NCBI GenBank assembly: GCA_963580285.1
Contig: OY757012.1
Coordinates: 173,187,994 to 173,251,993 of the forward strand
Origin: Lucinisca nassula
Taxonomy: Eukaryota > Mollusca > Bivalvia > Lucinida > Lucinidae
Direction of reading: 5' to 3'
DNA: 64,000 nt
Under the pieces are notes generated by a model, which did not search any database, was not told where the DNA came from, and saw only the letters and a program-made list of their open reading frames with translations. Shown here piece by piece: positions 11,385 to 21,581 of the stretch; within the stretch, counting starts at the first letter, position 1, and each line of letters starts with the position of its first letter. Made by a program: the position numbers and the translations under genes.

Positions 11385-11504
11385 TTTTAAGGACGCATCC
11401 AGTGCCTCTCTTTTTTTTTCAGCTAAATTCTAAATTTAGCCACCCAATCAACTGAGATAATGGCCAGATATGACCGACTCAGTATAAGAAGATAGATATA
11501 TAAC

Positions 11505-12328
11505 GCCACGGATCTCGATTTGTTGTCTGGATTAATCCTGTGCTTTAAACGCGTTTACAAAGTGAGGCGATTTTGGTGTCCTAGCGCTTGTTTGCACCAA
11601 TCGATGAAGGGAAAAGGTAGTTTCAACCGTGCGTAATAAGTGGTGACGTATGTATAGCGGAGGATTCCTGTGGACGGTGAAACCCCCAATGTAGTGTAAA
11701 CAATCTACACGTCTGTTGTTGTGACAATTATTCTTGGGCCCAAGTCTTTTGTTATTCCTGGGTACTTATATTATAGACTATGTATTTTTTAAAACATTGT
11801 TGGGTTATACAGCTTTTGCAAGACACGATGATAATGGTCTAGTTTCGGTTTGAAATTGAAACAACGCGACGTTCAGTGTACATGTAGTTCTTATTTCCAT
11901 TCTCAGCGTGTCATGTAAATGCTTCTTTGTGTATAAGAGAGAGAGAGAGAGATTGAGATATAGAGAGTGTCCCTAGTGAACATATGTGTTTAAGACCTAT
12001 GATAAGCACTAACTAACCCTAAAGTGATCAGCGTTGCAGGTTCTTCTAGCGCCTTGGCCTACCAATCACGTACCCCACCTCGCCCTTATTTAGCCAGAGT
12101 TGATAGCCGTTATATTACTAAATAGGGCTTAGTTGACAGTAGTTGGGTGAAATTACAAATGTTTACATGTAGATTTATCGCTCCCTATACCTCGTTTCAT
12201 TGGGCAAATAAGAAGAACTTAGTTTCCGGCCGACAAAATTTGGAAAATTCCAAAGCTACCAAACCTTGCCTTATCGATTGCCGAGACGGATGTATTGGTA
12301 AATAGAACCAGTGCTTCAGCTGAAGTCC
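11505..12328. other. gypsy leader or intervening sequence, no gene seen
   Basis: It includes a (GA)n microsatellite at about 11936-11954. Whether this belongs to the original gypsy leader or to another decayed insertion cannot be decided by eye. Homology to the 44.88-kb flank begins near 12303 (ACCAGTGCTTCAGCTGAAG). Confidence 0.5.
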
Positions 12329-13562
12329 CGACCCGCCGGATGCTTTTAACTTTATGAGTGTTACCATTTACGGGTATGGCGGCCATTTTGGTCATGTGAA
12401 CTGGACGTAAAACGGTTCCCCCAATAAATGCGCCTTATCGTAAGGAGCAAAATATATCTTATACTTTAGTACTGTATTCTGAATCGTTTGCAGGATAAAA
12501 TGCATTCTCACATTTTCCAATACAAAAGCATATGTGTCAAAGTTTGACCTAGCACAAAGAAGGTCAAGGTCAACCCAGGGTCACCATTTTAGCAATTTAT
12601 GATGGGCCTACGTCCCAGATGCCATTTACAAAGTTTCGTGGAAATCTGCCCAGTGGTTCTGGAGAAGACTATTTTTGAAGGGTTTTTACCATATATGGCT
12701 TGGCGGCCATTTTGGTCATGTGACCTGGACCCCATGAGCAAATTTTGGTTTCCACCATCCCATAGAAGCTCCATATGAAATTTGACTTCAATCGGCCCAA
12801 CGGTTTCCGAGGAGAAGCAGTTCGAAAATTTTCAAATGTTTCTCCTCGGCGAGGCTATACTAAATGGAATGTAATATTTCGCAAGTTCATTGGTTAGATC
12901 TCATTGATATCTATCAGTATGCCAAAAATTGTTTAAATATTCCAAGCCGTTAAGTCACTATCACCAATTTTCACAAACGGGTTACGGATTTTTCGCCTCG
13001 GCGAGGCTATACTAAATGGAATATAACATTTCGCAAGTTTATTGGTTAGCTCTCATTGATATCTATCAGTATGCCAAAAATTGTTTAAATATTCCAAGCG
13101 GTTAAGTCACTATCACCAATTTTCACAAACGGGTTACGGACGGACAGACATACAGACCATATATGGCTTGGCGACCATTTTGATCATGTGACCCGGACCC
13201 CAGGAGCAAATTTTAGTTTCCCCCATCCCATAGAGGCTCCATATGAAATTTGACTTCAATCGGCCCAACGGTTACCGAGGAGAAGCAGTTCGAAAAGTTT
13301 CACATTTTTCGCCTCGGCGTGGCTATACTAAATGGAATGTAATATTTCGCAAGCTCATTGGTTAGATCTCATTGATATCTATCAGTATGCCAAAAATTGT
13401 TTAAACATTCCAAGCGGTTAAGTCACTATCACCAATTTTCACAAACGGGTTACGGATGGACAGACGGACTGACAGATTGACCGAATGACAGAATGACATG
13501 GTGATTTTAGGGCACTCTTAGAAAATCAACCGACTTCAGTCGATCGCTTTTTCTGCGGGTCG
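12329..13562 (+). mobile_element. 1.2-kb non-autonomous element with internal repeats
   Basis: CGACCCGC at the left end (12329) and GCGGGTCG at the right end (13555-13562) form a short inverted pair; the same ends bound an inverted copy at 43662-44882 of almost the same length. Inside, a roughly 150-200-bp block recurs three times (near 12838, 12990 and 13305), each with GCCTCGGCG(A/T)GGCTATACTA, CTCATTGATATCTATCAGTA and CACCAATTTTCACAAACGGG. Blocks with TGGCGGCCATTTTGGTCATG lie near 12375 and 12705. There is no coding frame. Homology between the copies continues slightly past the left end, so the true boundary may lie outside. Confidence 0.75.
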
Positions 13563-13590
13563 TGCAATATTTATCGAATGTATTGCATCT

Positions 13591-13695
13591 AGCCGCATTG
13601 GCTCAGGGGCTACGCATAGGACTTCTAAACCTCGTTAGCACTTAGGGTCGGAACCTCGTTAGCACTTAGGGTCGGAGGTTCGACTCGCAGTAGGG
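13591..13695 (+). repeat. tRNA-like SINE head with a 26-bp internal duplication
   Basis: ATTGGCTCAGGGGCTACG (13597-13614) resembles a Pol III A box and AGGTTCGACTCG (13676-13687) a B box. Between them, ACCTCGTTAGCACTTAGGGT occurs twice in tandem (about 13630 and 13653). It is followed by T-rich low-complexity sequence. The spacing is wrong for a working tRNA. Confidence 0.55.
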
Positions 13696-14066
13696 ACATT
13701 TTTTTTCTCTGTTTTTTTCCTGCTATTAATTTTTTTTTTTCATACTGTTTAATTAGTTTTGCTTTTTTTTTTTTTGTCTTAAAATTTGCATTTTTATGTC
13801 TTGTTTGTGCTGTATTGTGTTATACGTGTTTGCCCTATTCCTATTAAACCACAGCTTTTCCAGAATCAAGTACCCACAACCTTACCATAAAAACACCAAA
13901 TGACTTATTACTCCGATTTGAAAAAGTAACCCCTACCCAGTTCCTCCTTACACCACCACCCCACCCCCCCCCCCCCCCCCAAAAAAAAAGAGGGAAGCAG
14001 ACGTAAAGTTTTTATGAGAAAAATCAACATTGCCCGTAAACGTTCCACTTCCGAAAAGCCAGTAGT
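13696..14066. other. low-complexity sequence
   Basis: T runs at 13700-13775, a C run near 13966-13980 directly followed by an A run. There is no gene. Confidence 0.6.
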
Positions 14067-14262
14067 GTGTGCATTTTGACACGCGCTATACATCGAAGAG
14101 AAGGTAAGTACATTTCATTTTTAGACATTAACCATTTCCGTGTTGTTGTTTGTTTTTTCAGACTACAAGATTGTCAACCAGGGGGAGATAACTCTGATGA
14201 AACTTGTTACATGTTAGATGTTAACTTGAAGGTGTGTTTTATTTTCAGAAAGTTCAAGTTTT

Positions 14263-15187
14263 GTGCAGAACACAGAAAGTAATGCATCATTTCTATGTAA
14301 TGCATCTACCCCTAGCAAGCAAAACGCAAATGATAAGGAAGCCGGTATGGTTTTAACAGACAGAGATATAGATAAGAATATGCTTGGTACTTCTAGGTAT
14401 CAGAGTCCAAGTACCCGTGTCTATGCATCTGGACAACCTGCTAGTAGTCAGACAGATACAAAACGAAAAGAATATTTTCCAGAGAAGCAAGAGGTCCAAC
14501 AAGTGAGACAAACTTCAGAAAGATCTAAGGCTCATTCTGAACTAGAATATGGCAAGGGAGAAAGTTTACGTGACTCTGTTCATCAGAGGCGGCAGTCTCA
14601 CTTTGGTATACCTCAGGTGCACAGCACACCTAGAGACAGTGCTGACTACTATACAATAGATGATCATCTAGAGAATTTAAGAAAGGAGTCGAGAGCTGCA
14701 TTGTTTGAAGAGACTTCGAAGGAAAAGGAATTCAGAATAGTGGGTGAAGTAAGAAACCCATTAGACACCTCTTTAGATGGGTTTGAGAAAGACTAGAAGG
14801 AATAGTAGAAATGCTGTTAAAGGAAGCACTGAAGCTGGGAAACGCAGGGTTTCATTTGGTCCTTTACCTGAGCTGCAAGTCACAGGATCAGAGCAGGGAG
14901 TAAGGCCAAAGTCTTTATCGTATTTAGAAAGCATAAGAAAGCAAGGGGAAGAAATTTTAGCAATGAACAAAGAAAGGTTGAGTAATTCATTGACGGAATT
15001 TAAAGGGACTCAAGATAGAAAACAGCTTAAGTATATGCAGGGCAGACAGTGTGAGTACAATTATGAATTGGAAAATAGTGACCACTCTGACGGAAGAATT
15101 GCAATGCTTCCAAGAGCAACAAGAAAGAGACAAACATATAATGTGATTATCAAGAGAGAGAAAAACCTCTTGGACATAAAGGTATAA
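14263..15187 (+). pseudogene. gypsy gag-region N-terminal ORFs (unrecognised)
   Basis: Two frames (14263-14796 and 14777-15187) overlap by 20 bases and read as one broken hydrophilic protein: Ser/Thr/Gln-rich first, then Lys/Glu-rich with RKESRAALFEETSKEKEF and KSLSYLESIRKQGEEILAMN. There is no named domain. It sits between the LTR leader and the coiled coil/capsid, in the same strand and order, so it is taken as the N-terminal gag region. Two intron-like blocks lie just upstream (see findings). A different host-derived origin cannot be excluded. Confidence 0.6.
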
Positions 15188-15225
15188 CACATGAATGTGA
15201 AACGGAGGGGAACATAAAGTTTGAA

Positions 15226-16120
15226 ATGAATTCTGTTCCTGAATATAAATTCAGAGAAGAGCAATTAAGACAGAAAGAATGTGAGTTTGAGCAGAGACTT
15301 AAACGTCTTGAGGATCAGGGGAGACAGAAACTGGTGGAGTCGGAAAAATGGAAAAGTACTGAAATTGACTTTCTTAAAGAAAAGCAAAGAGAATTGTCAG
15401 AAAAGGAAAAAGAGATGTTAAGAAGGGAGTCAGAGGTTGCAGACAGAATCAAAAGGCTTGAGGAACAAGAGAGGAAACGGAGGGAAACACTTGAGAAAGA
15501 CTTAAGAGAGAACTCTGAGCGATGGCAAGCTGCTGAGGCAGAAGCAGTAAGGAGAGGGCGCGACTTAACTCTTCAAGAGGAGTCAATAAGAGAAAAGGAA
15601 GAAGAAATTGAGCAAAGAATCAAACGTTTAGAGGAACAAGAAAGAAGAAAAGGAGATGAAAGAGATCTAGAGTATAGGGAGAAACAAGAACAATTAAATG
15701 ATGAATCAGCGAAAAGAGAAAAAGAGCTGTTTTTAAGAGAAGAATCAATAAGAGTGAAAGAACTCGAATTTGAGGATAGCCTGTCAAGGCTTGAAGAACA
15801 GGAAAAGAGGAGGCAAAGTAGTGTTTCAATTCAAGTAGTTGATAAATCAGTCTGAAACATTTGGAATGGAAGAGGAAGAGTGTAATGAAAAAAACTCTAT
15901 AACAAGAGAAGGTGATAGTGGATGTAAGGAAGATGAATTCGAAGCAAGATTGAATGCTATCGAATTAACAAAGATAGATCTGGAAAGGAAAATAAAACAA
16001 AACATCAGTAAGTACACGGAAAATAAGGAAAATGATGGAAATTGTCAGATGAGTGATGACACATGCGCTGACAAAAGAGATACACAGCAAGGTGATAGAC
16101 AATTTCGTTTCAAAATTTAG
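15226..16120 (+). pseudogene. long coiled-coil segment of gypsy gag
   Basis: The frame 15226-15855 (209 aa) is almost entirely charged coiled coil with four related repeats centred on KRLEDQ (residues 26-31), KRLEEQ (76-81), KRLEEQ (133-138) and SRLEEQ (187-192), each preceded by a (K/R)E.E.EFEQR-like stretch, so the period is about 50-57 residues. The frame shifts and continues in 15839-16120, ending KFRFKI-like just before the capsid domain at 16137. Alone it resembles myosin or trichohyalin-like proteins, but its position makes a gag role likelier. Long coils ahead of capsid are known in some gag proteins and would favour multimerisation; that is inference. Confidence 0.65.
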
Positions 16121-16136
16121 CCGGTTTTCTTGAGAT

Positions 16137-17015
16137 GAACCAAAACCAAAGACAGAGGCCACTTATGAAGAGTGGAAGCATGAAGTCACCTGTGCACAAG
16201 AATCAGGATCGTACTCTGACTCAGTAATAAGTCAAGCCATTAGAAAATCCTTGGCCAACCATGAAAAACGGGTCATAGTTGCAACGGGGTCTAAAGCATC
16301 CTTGAAAGAAATGTTGGAAAGACTGGAAACTGAATTTGGAAACGTTGCTACAGGCGATAGTATTTTAGAAGAATTTCACACCGCAGCACAAAAGCAGGAA
16401 GAAAATGTTGTAGCTTGGGGGCTCAGGCTTGAAGAACTTATGACGAAAGCGATAGACAAAGGACATGCTGGAGCTGAAGAGAGTGATAGACTTTTAAAAA
16501 GGAGATTTTGGAGAAATTTGAAGAGTGAGCGCTTGAAAAATGCCACTAGATCAAAGTTTGAGTCTTCAATGAACTTTAATCACCTAAGGAAAGCTGTTAG
16601 AGAAGAAGAACAGGAGATGAAAATTGGAGTGCACCACATACCGATACAGTCGAGAGTAGAAGATGAAGTTGATAACCACAGATCGGGAATGCTCCTGAGA
16701 AAACTCAGTGACTTGGAGAAACAAATGAAAGAGTTAAACAGTAAGCAGAAAGAAATGGCCAAGAACCAACAAGAGGCGGAACAAAAACAAAAGGAGATTG
16801 AGCAGAGGCAGAGACCAAAATACCATAGAAGAAAACAACAGAACACGCAAAACCCATCTCAAAATCAAGGGTCACAGACACAAAGTGAAAGGCAGACGGA
16901 AAACTCTTATGCGTCTCCGTCGAGGGGCAGACCGGGGACAGACGCCAAGAAAGCCCCAAGAATAGTGACTTCTTTAATAGACTGGTTGGCTGCTCCAACA
17001 CATCTACTGTTGTGA
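16137..17015 (+). pseudogene. gypsy gag capsid-like domain
   Basis: The open frame starts at an in-frame stop before 16137, well upstream of ATG 16251, and opens with EPKPKTEATYEEWKHEV, a common beginning of retrotransposon capsid domains. It continues through a helical region (LERLETEFGNVATGDSILEE, VVAWGLRLEELMTKAID, RLLKRRFWRNLKSERLKN), the order typical of Ty3/PNMA-like capsids. The C-terminal third (from about residue 145 of the ATG-initiated frame) is Lys/Gln/Glu-rich coil and then Gln/Asn-rich. No CCHC zinc knuckle is visible in any frame before the protease, so it is absent or decayed. The last residues before the stop at 17015 are out of frame relative to the protease. Confidence 0.8.
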
Positions 17016-17125
17016 TCAACAATATTGAAACGCCTGCTTTAATCGATAGTGGTTCACAAATAACCACGATATGCTATGACTTCTATAAATCTCTCGATTC
17101 TAATCCAGAGCTTAGATCGATTTAA
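16988..17125 (+). pseudogene. gypsy aspartic protease N-terminal half, cut by insertion
   Basis: In the frame +2 relative to the capsid ORF, GCSNTSTVVINNIETPALID leads to the catalytic D-S-G (Asp codon 17045-17047) and then SQITTICYDFYKSL, the usual retropepsin flap side. The frame ends at 17123-17125 exactly where Penelope-derived sequence begins. The protein resumes at about 18958 beyond the nested insertion. Confidence 0.85.
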
Positions 17126-17430
17126 AAGTATAAGTAAAACAAACATAGGAATCGATACAATTAACTTACTCCACCCATAAAAGACACCAAAGGGAAAGAA
17201 ATACAAACATTAAGCGACCAGACCATAATGGAAACCTAAACAAAGGAAGGCCATAAGGACAGTTACTTAACCACAAAATGGCCATATGGCCATCCAAAAC
17301 CAAAAGACACAATTGATACACACAGTAAGTAACAAACAACAACATAAATAAATCGCCACAGAAGAGCCGCCTTGGAACGGTCAGTTTGTTTGTTTGATTA
17401 AGGTTTAACGTCCCCGTCAACACTGTAAAG

Positions 17431-18570
17431 TAGAAGTAAAACAAAGATCAGGAATTGATACAATTAACTTACTCCATCCATAAAAGACACCAAAGGGAAA
17501 GAAATACAAACATGAAGCGACCAGACCATAATGGAAACCTAAACAAAGGAAGGCCATATGGACAGTGACTTTCCCACAAAATGGCCATATGGCCATCCAA
17601 AATTAAAAGACACAAGTGATACACACAGTAAGTAACAAACAACAACATAAATAAATCGCCACAGAAGAGCCGCCTTGGAGCGGTCAGTGGAAGATTTCCA
17701 CTGGGGGGCTTAAATCAATTTTACGTGGCCACAATCCTCGCCCTTACTTCCGTCGCGATTTAGACAAAAAATTTGTTCAGTCCGCATGAAGGCCACCTTA
17801 CTCATCAGTGCAACATCTCCGTGAACACAGAAATCAAAGAACCACAGAGGTGAGACAACGGTGAGGACTCGACAGCAAGAAACCACTGAAATGCTGGAGC
17901 AAAAGAAAACCAACAGTTAGACTCCGATGAGCCCGACCAGAGACAGAGCATCAGGCACCAACCAACATTATCTCTTTAATTTTCAATAAGCCTTTACGTT
18001 GGAGCCGTCATAAAATCTGAGGCCTGACCCACCGGCGTGCAATTAAAGAGGGAAGCAAAGTTGCCAACCGTGATTGGGTTAACTACCATGCATGCAGTCT
18101 GTCGTATAATATCCATGTTGTACCCAATCTTTTTATATCGAAGAACGATTTTACGAAATTGGGTGCTGAAGTCATTGCGGTTATATATTTTTCTGAATTT
18201 ATATACTAAGTCACCATAAAATTCGGGTTCCGATAGACCTTGTTGCAGAAGAGATTTAAGTCCAACATTGAATTTTGAAATTAAATCAGAATGGCGTCTA
18301 TAAAATTTTGAAAAGGCTTTGCGTAGTTTATGGTACCGATAACCCTGATTAAGGAGTTTAGCCGTTAATAATTTATTACGAGTGTTGAAGTCAGTTACAT
18401 GACTACACACTCTAGCAAATCGAATTAATTGCGAAATATAAACGCCATAGGATGGCGCACGAGGAACATCACCATCCAAAAAAGGAAAATTTACAATCTC
18501 AAAATCAAAGTCATCGCGTTTATCATAAATTTTGCACGAAACAAATCCATCTACAATAGATAGATGTAAA
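17431..18570 (-). mobile_element. inner Penelope-like element, 5'-truncated
   Basis: Minus strand: truncated inside the RT-region ORF at 18570, then the coding region to about 17994, then a 3' UTR ending at 17431 with the family's GATCAGGAATTGATACAATT terminus. It interrupts the SINE between CACTGTAAAG and CATTTTGGAG. A TGTAAA sequence occurs at both junctions, which may be a short duplication or microhomology. Confidence 0.82.
17994..18570 (-). pseudogene. Penelope-like RT C-terminal coding region
   Basis: From 18568 the minus strand reads an open frame: HLSIVDGFVSCKIYDKRDDF, then VNFPFLDGDVPRAPSYGVYI, SQLIRFARVCSHVTDFNTRN, QGYRYHKLRKAFSKFYRRH, LLQQGLSEPEFYGDLVYKF and, near the end, VVNPITVGNFASLFNCTPVG. 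This string of motifs follows the RT palm in a family widespread in cnidarian and mollusc genomes; I assign it to Penelope-like elements with moderate confidence. The catalytic RYxDD block is lost by truncation. The same region is present in decayed form at 46.3-47.2 kb. The ATG at 18479 is internal. Confidence 0.75.
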
Positions 18571-18957
18571 TCATTTTGGAGACGTTGCTTCCAATTTTGT
18601 GGGACTTTTACCCGACAGTTAGATGAAATGACATCTCAAGCCCTGTCGCCCAATGAAACCAACAGGGTTTATTAGCATGGACGGTCCGCCTCGCACCGCG
18701 GTTCCTGGACAGGCTTAGATCCTCTAAGCGGTTTACCAGTACTAGTGTGCGGGCTGGATTCAGCTCTGCGTGGAAGTATCATGCAGCCCATATATTTCTT
18801 CAAGCCCCTATGGGCGGGGGCAATTGGAACGGTCAGTGGAAGATTACCACTGGGGGGCTTAAATCGACCCTACGTGGCCACAATCCTCGCCCTTACTTCC
18901 GTCTCGATTTAGACAAATAATTTGTTCAGTCCGCATGAAGGCCTCCTAACTCATCAG

Positions 18958-19945
18958 AAGACTTCGACATATGCGTTGAGGGCGCCGGGGGGGGGGGGGG
19001 GGAAGGCAAAAAGTGCCCGTGGCTGGGTATATATGGTGTTAGGTAGAAGTGCCGTTTCTTCCTTCCCAGATACTTGAAGTGCCTGCAGTAATTGTTCCTG
19101 TCAACAATTACTCCTTAAGTGTGCCGGTAATCATAGGAACAAATGTTATAGATGAATTTAATGAGAACTCTAAAGGTGTAGGAAATATACCTAAGGAGTG
19201 GCGAAATGCTTTTATTTCTTGACAACAGAGTAGGGTTGGAATAGTCAAGTCTACTAATAAGACTGAGATAAAAGTAAACGCTTCTGAGACTGTCACAATA
19301 TCTGGACTTGTGAGAAAAACACGTAATGTGGACGCTGCAATTACGGAACAGACACAAGGGGCATCGACAAGAGTTGGCGTTTGTCCTCGGGTTGTCTCTC
19401 TCACAAAAGTGGGGAAGAGTCAGAGAGTACCGATTCGCGTATTCAATATGTCAGCAAAGCCAATCAATATTAGGCCTAAATCAGATATTTGTGAGCTGCA
19501 TGAGGTAAAAGTGTTAAGGAGTGTAGACCCAGTTGATGAAGGAAGTGAGACAAGAGTCAAACCGTATAAGACCAGCGTTGAAAATGAGAAGTTGCCAGAA
19601 AAAATTGAAATTGATCTGGAACATGCCAACATTTCGGTAGAACAGAAGGAAAGCCTAATGAAATTCTTGACCCAGTGGAAGGATATATTTTCAAAAGATT
19701 CTAAAGACCTAGGGAAATGTGACCTTATCAAACATCAAGTTAATTTAAATGACGACAAACCATTTAAGGATCCTGCAAGGCGAATACCAACTGCCTTATT
19801 TGCAGAAGTAAGGGAACATCTAATGGAAATAGTAGAAGCAGAAGCAATAAGAGAAAGTAAATCTCCTTATTCTTCAAATGCCGTGATTGTGAGGAAAAAG
19901 ATGGATCTATCAGATTTTGCGTGGATTTCCGCAAACTGAATCTTA
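18958..19945 (+). pseudogene. gypsy pol: protease end and RT N-terminal region
   Basis: Pol resumes after the insertion with SDFDICVEGAG, a run of 16 G (18987-19002), KVPWLGYI, then EVPAVIVPVNNYSLSVPVII followed by GTNVIDEF, the usual protease C-terminus. A stop at about 19219 precedes the 19310-19939 frame with TRVGVCPRVVSL, IDLEHANISVEQKESLMKFL, QWKDIFSKDSKDLGKCDLIK and SKSPYSSNAVIVRKK, the entry to the RT fingers. The frame then breaks before the expected VDFRKLN. Confidence 0.88.
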
Positions 19946-20180
19946 TAACGATAACAGATGCCCATGCCATACCCAGAGTTGAAGAGCATCTGCACATTCT
20001 TGCAGGCTCTAAATAGTTTTCAAAATTGGATCTCCGCTCTGGGTATTGGCAAGTTGAAATTGATGAGAGAGATAAACATAAGACAGCTCTCCAAGTGCGG
20101 CTTTGTTTCTTTGAATTTAATAGAATGCCTTTCGGGCTTAGCAATGCTCCAGCGACTTTTCAACGCTTGATGTAAGATGT
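19918..20180 (+). pseudogene. gypsy RT fingers/palm segment, frame-broken
   Basis: Pieces in shifting frames read [60 protein letters not shown] and [11 protein letters not shown], which is the metal-binding RT motif A to B stretch. A TAG replaces one residue before FSKLDL and a stop follows QRLM, so the RT cannot be made intact. Confidence 0.88.
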
Positions 20181-20960
20181 ATGGGAGATCTAAATCTCCG
20201 ATTTTGTCTGATATATCTTGATGACATAATCATCTATTCATCAACGTTTGAGGAGCATCCCGAGCGTTTAGGAGCAGTATTTGCAAAGCTGAAACAGCAC
20301 AATCTGAAATTAAAGGCATCAAAATGTGAATTCTTTAAAACCAAGGTGCCTTACCTGGGGCATGTGGTGTCAGAAGAAGGCGTTGAAACAGATCCAGAGA
20401 AAATAGAAGCTTTGAAAACTTGGCCTTTACCCAAGAATGTCAAGGACGTACGCGCCTTCCTTGGGTTTACTGGCTACTACCGCAGATTCATTAAGAACAA
20501 CGCTAGTATAGCCAGGCCCTTAAATGACCTTCTAGTCGGTCATTGCATAAATCAGACAAAAGGAAAGAAATCTAAGCCAAAATCAGTACCCTTTGTCTGG
20601 AAAGATTGTCAACAAAGAGCATTTGACCTCTTAAAAGAAAAATTGACCAGTCCGCTAGTTTTGGCATACGCAGACTATCGCCTCCCCTTAAAACTGCATA
20701 CAGACGCCAGTTGCTCAGGGTTGGGTGCTGTATTGTACCAGAAGCAGGGCGATGTTGAACGAGTGGTGGCCTATGCTAGTCGTAGTTTAAAACCGTCAGA
20801 GAAGAATTATCCGGCCCACAAACTGGAATTTCTCGCCCTCAAATGGGCCGTTACCGATAAATTCCATGACTATCTCTATGGTGCCCAGTTTGATGTGGTT
20901 ACGGATAATAATCCTCTGACATACGTTTTTACTACGGCTAAGCTGGATGCAACGGGTTAG
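20181..20960 (+). pseudogene. gypsy RT palm/thumb and RNase H
   Basis: An open stretch with catalytic YLDD (residues 12-15), then YLGHVVSEEGVETDPEKIEA and VRAFLGFTGYYRRFIKN (thumb). The RNase H part begins near residue 150 with PLKLHTDASCSGLGAVLYQK (first Asp), then KLEFLALKWAVTDKFHDYLY (Glu) and VVTDNNPLTYV (Asp). The three acidic RNase H residues are all present. A TAG at 20958-20960 stops it, but the same frame continues with LLAELANYNC, so a single base change is the cause. Confidence 0.95.
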
Positions 20961-21581
20961 AGATTGTTGGCTGAGCTTGCCAATTACAATTGTACCATTA
21001 GCTACCGTAGTGGAAGACAGAATGCCGATGCTGACGTTCTGTCAAGAATACATGGCACAGAAACAGTAAGCACAATATTTCCAGATGTGCTTAAGACAAT
21101 GGTCCCAGTCCATAGTGTTGAAATGGGAGAACAGCCTTACATTGAGGCAGTTGGCTCTGTAGAACAGGCTTCTCAGCTAGGTTCGGACCCATCTGCTGAT
21201 ATACCTGATGATATGCTTCAGAGCACGGCATTGAAGAAACACGATTGGAGAAAGGCCCTGGCTGCCGATAAGAACCTTCAGTTTGTTGTTGACTGTCTCA
21301 TAGAAGGCCGTCAACCGTCTGCAGAAGAGGCAGTGCCAAAAGGTATTGACAAGAGATACATAGTGAACTGGGATAGGTATCACTTGCAAGATGGTGTTTT
21401 GCACAAGCAGGGAAAGGTTGGAGTAGATTCTGTCAATCAGTTATGCCTTCCGAGTGCGCTGAAGCATGACATATTCTGTGCATACCACAATGACCTAGGT
21501 CATAAGGAAAGGAGAGGACTGTGTCTCTTATCAAGCGACGGTTTTATTGGCCTTGCATGGATAAAGAGATACAAATTATGA
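20961..21581 (+). pseudogene. gypsy RNase H end and integrase zinc-binding region
   Basis: It starts in frame with the previous stretch: LLAELANYNCTISYRSGRQN followed by ADADVLSR, the conserved end of RNase H. A linker of about 140 residues leads to LCLPSALKHDIFCAYHNDLG with HK, the His pair of the integrase HHCC zinc finger. The Cys pair lies in the next frame (MIKNCARCIRRK, about 21579). A small deletion or shift near 21520 separates the two. Confidence 0.9.

Larger units (their letters stand above)
7470..11504 (+). mobile_element. CR1-like non-LTR retrotransposon, nearly full length, inserted in the gypsy leader
   Basis: Domains in order: a short N-terminal hydrophobic peptide with a 2A-like motif, a PHD finger, an apurinic-type endonuclease, a reverse transcriptase and an RT tail. 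The 3' UTR (11385-11504) matches the 3' end of the minus-strand copy at 59.0 kb, including CTAAATTCTAAATTTAGC and GACCGACTCAGTAT, and both end in a short GATAGATA-like repeat rather than poly(A). The 5' edge near 7470 is a guess: it is where sequence after the gypsy leader becomes a plausible LINE 5' UTR. A convincing target duplication was not found. Several frameshifts and one stop make the copy inactive. Confidence 0.85.
17385..18823 (-). mobile_element. SINE family A copy, itself split by a Penelope copy
   Basis: SINE pieces are 17385-17430 ((TTTG)n tail plus AAGGTTTAACGTCCCCGTCA) and 18571-18823 (CATTTTGGAGACGTTGCTTC to CCTATGGGCGGGGGC). The 13-bp duplication TTGGAACGGTCAG is present exactly at 17372-17384 and 18824-18836, so the SINE entered the outer Penelope copy first. 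The middle is a second Penelope copy. Confidence 0.9.
17124..18957 (-). mobile_element. outer Penelope-like 3' fragment inserted in gypsy pol
   Basis: Only two pieces belong to this copy: 17124-17384 and 18837-18957. Together they form one continuous minus-strand Penelope 3' UTR, split by a SINE. The piece at left carries TAAGTAAAAC, AGGAATCGATACAATTAAC and ATGGCCATATGGCCATCC; the piece at right carries GGAAGATTACCACTGGGGGG and TTCAGTCCGCATGAAGGCC. It separates the gypsy protease (ending 17123) from its continuation near 18958. Confidence 0.75.

Noticed and set aside
15226..15855. Host myosin/trichohyalin-like coiled-coil gene
   Set aside because: It lies in order between a gypsy LTR and a gag capsid domain on the same strand and is frame-broken like its neighbours; gag is the simpler reading, though capture from a host gene is not excluded.
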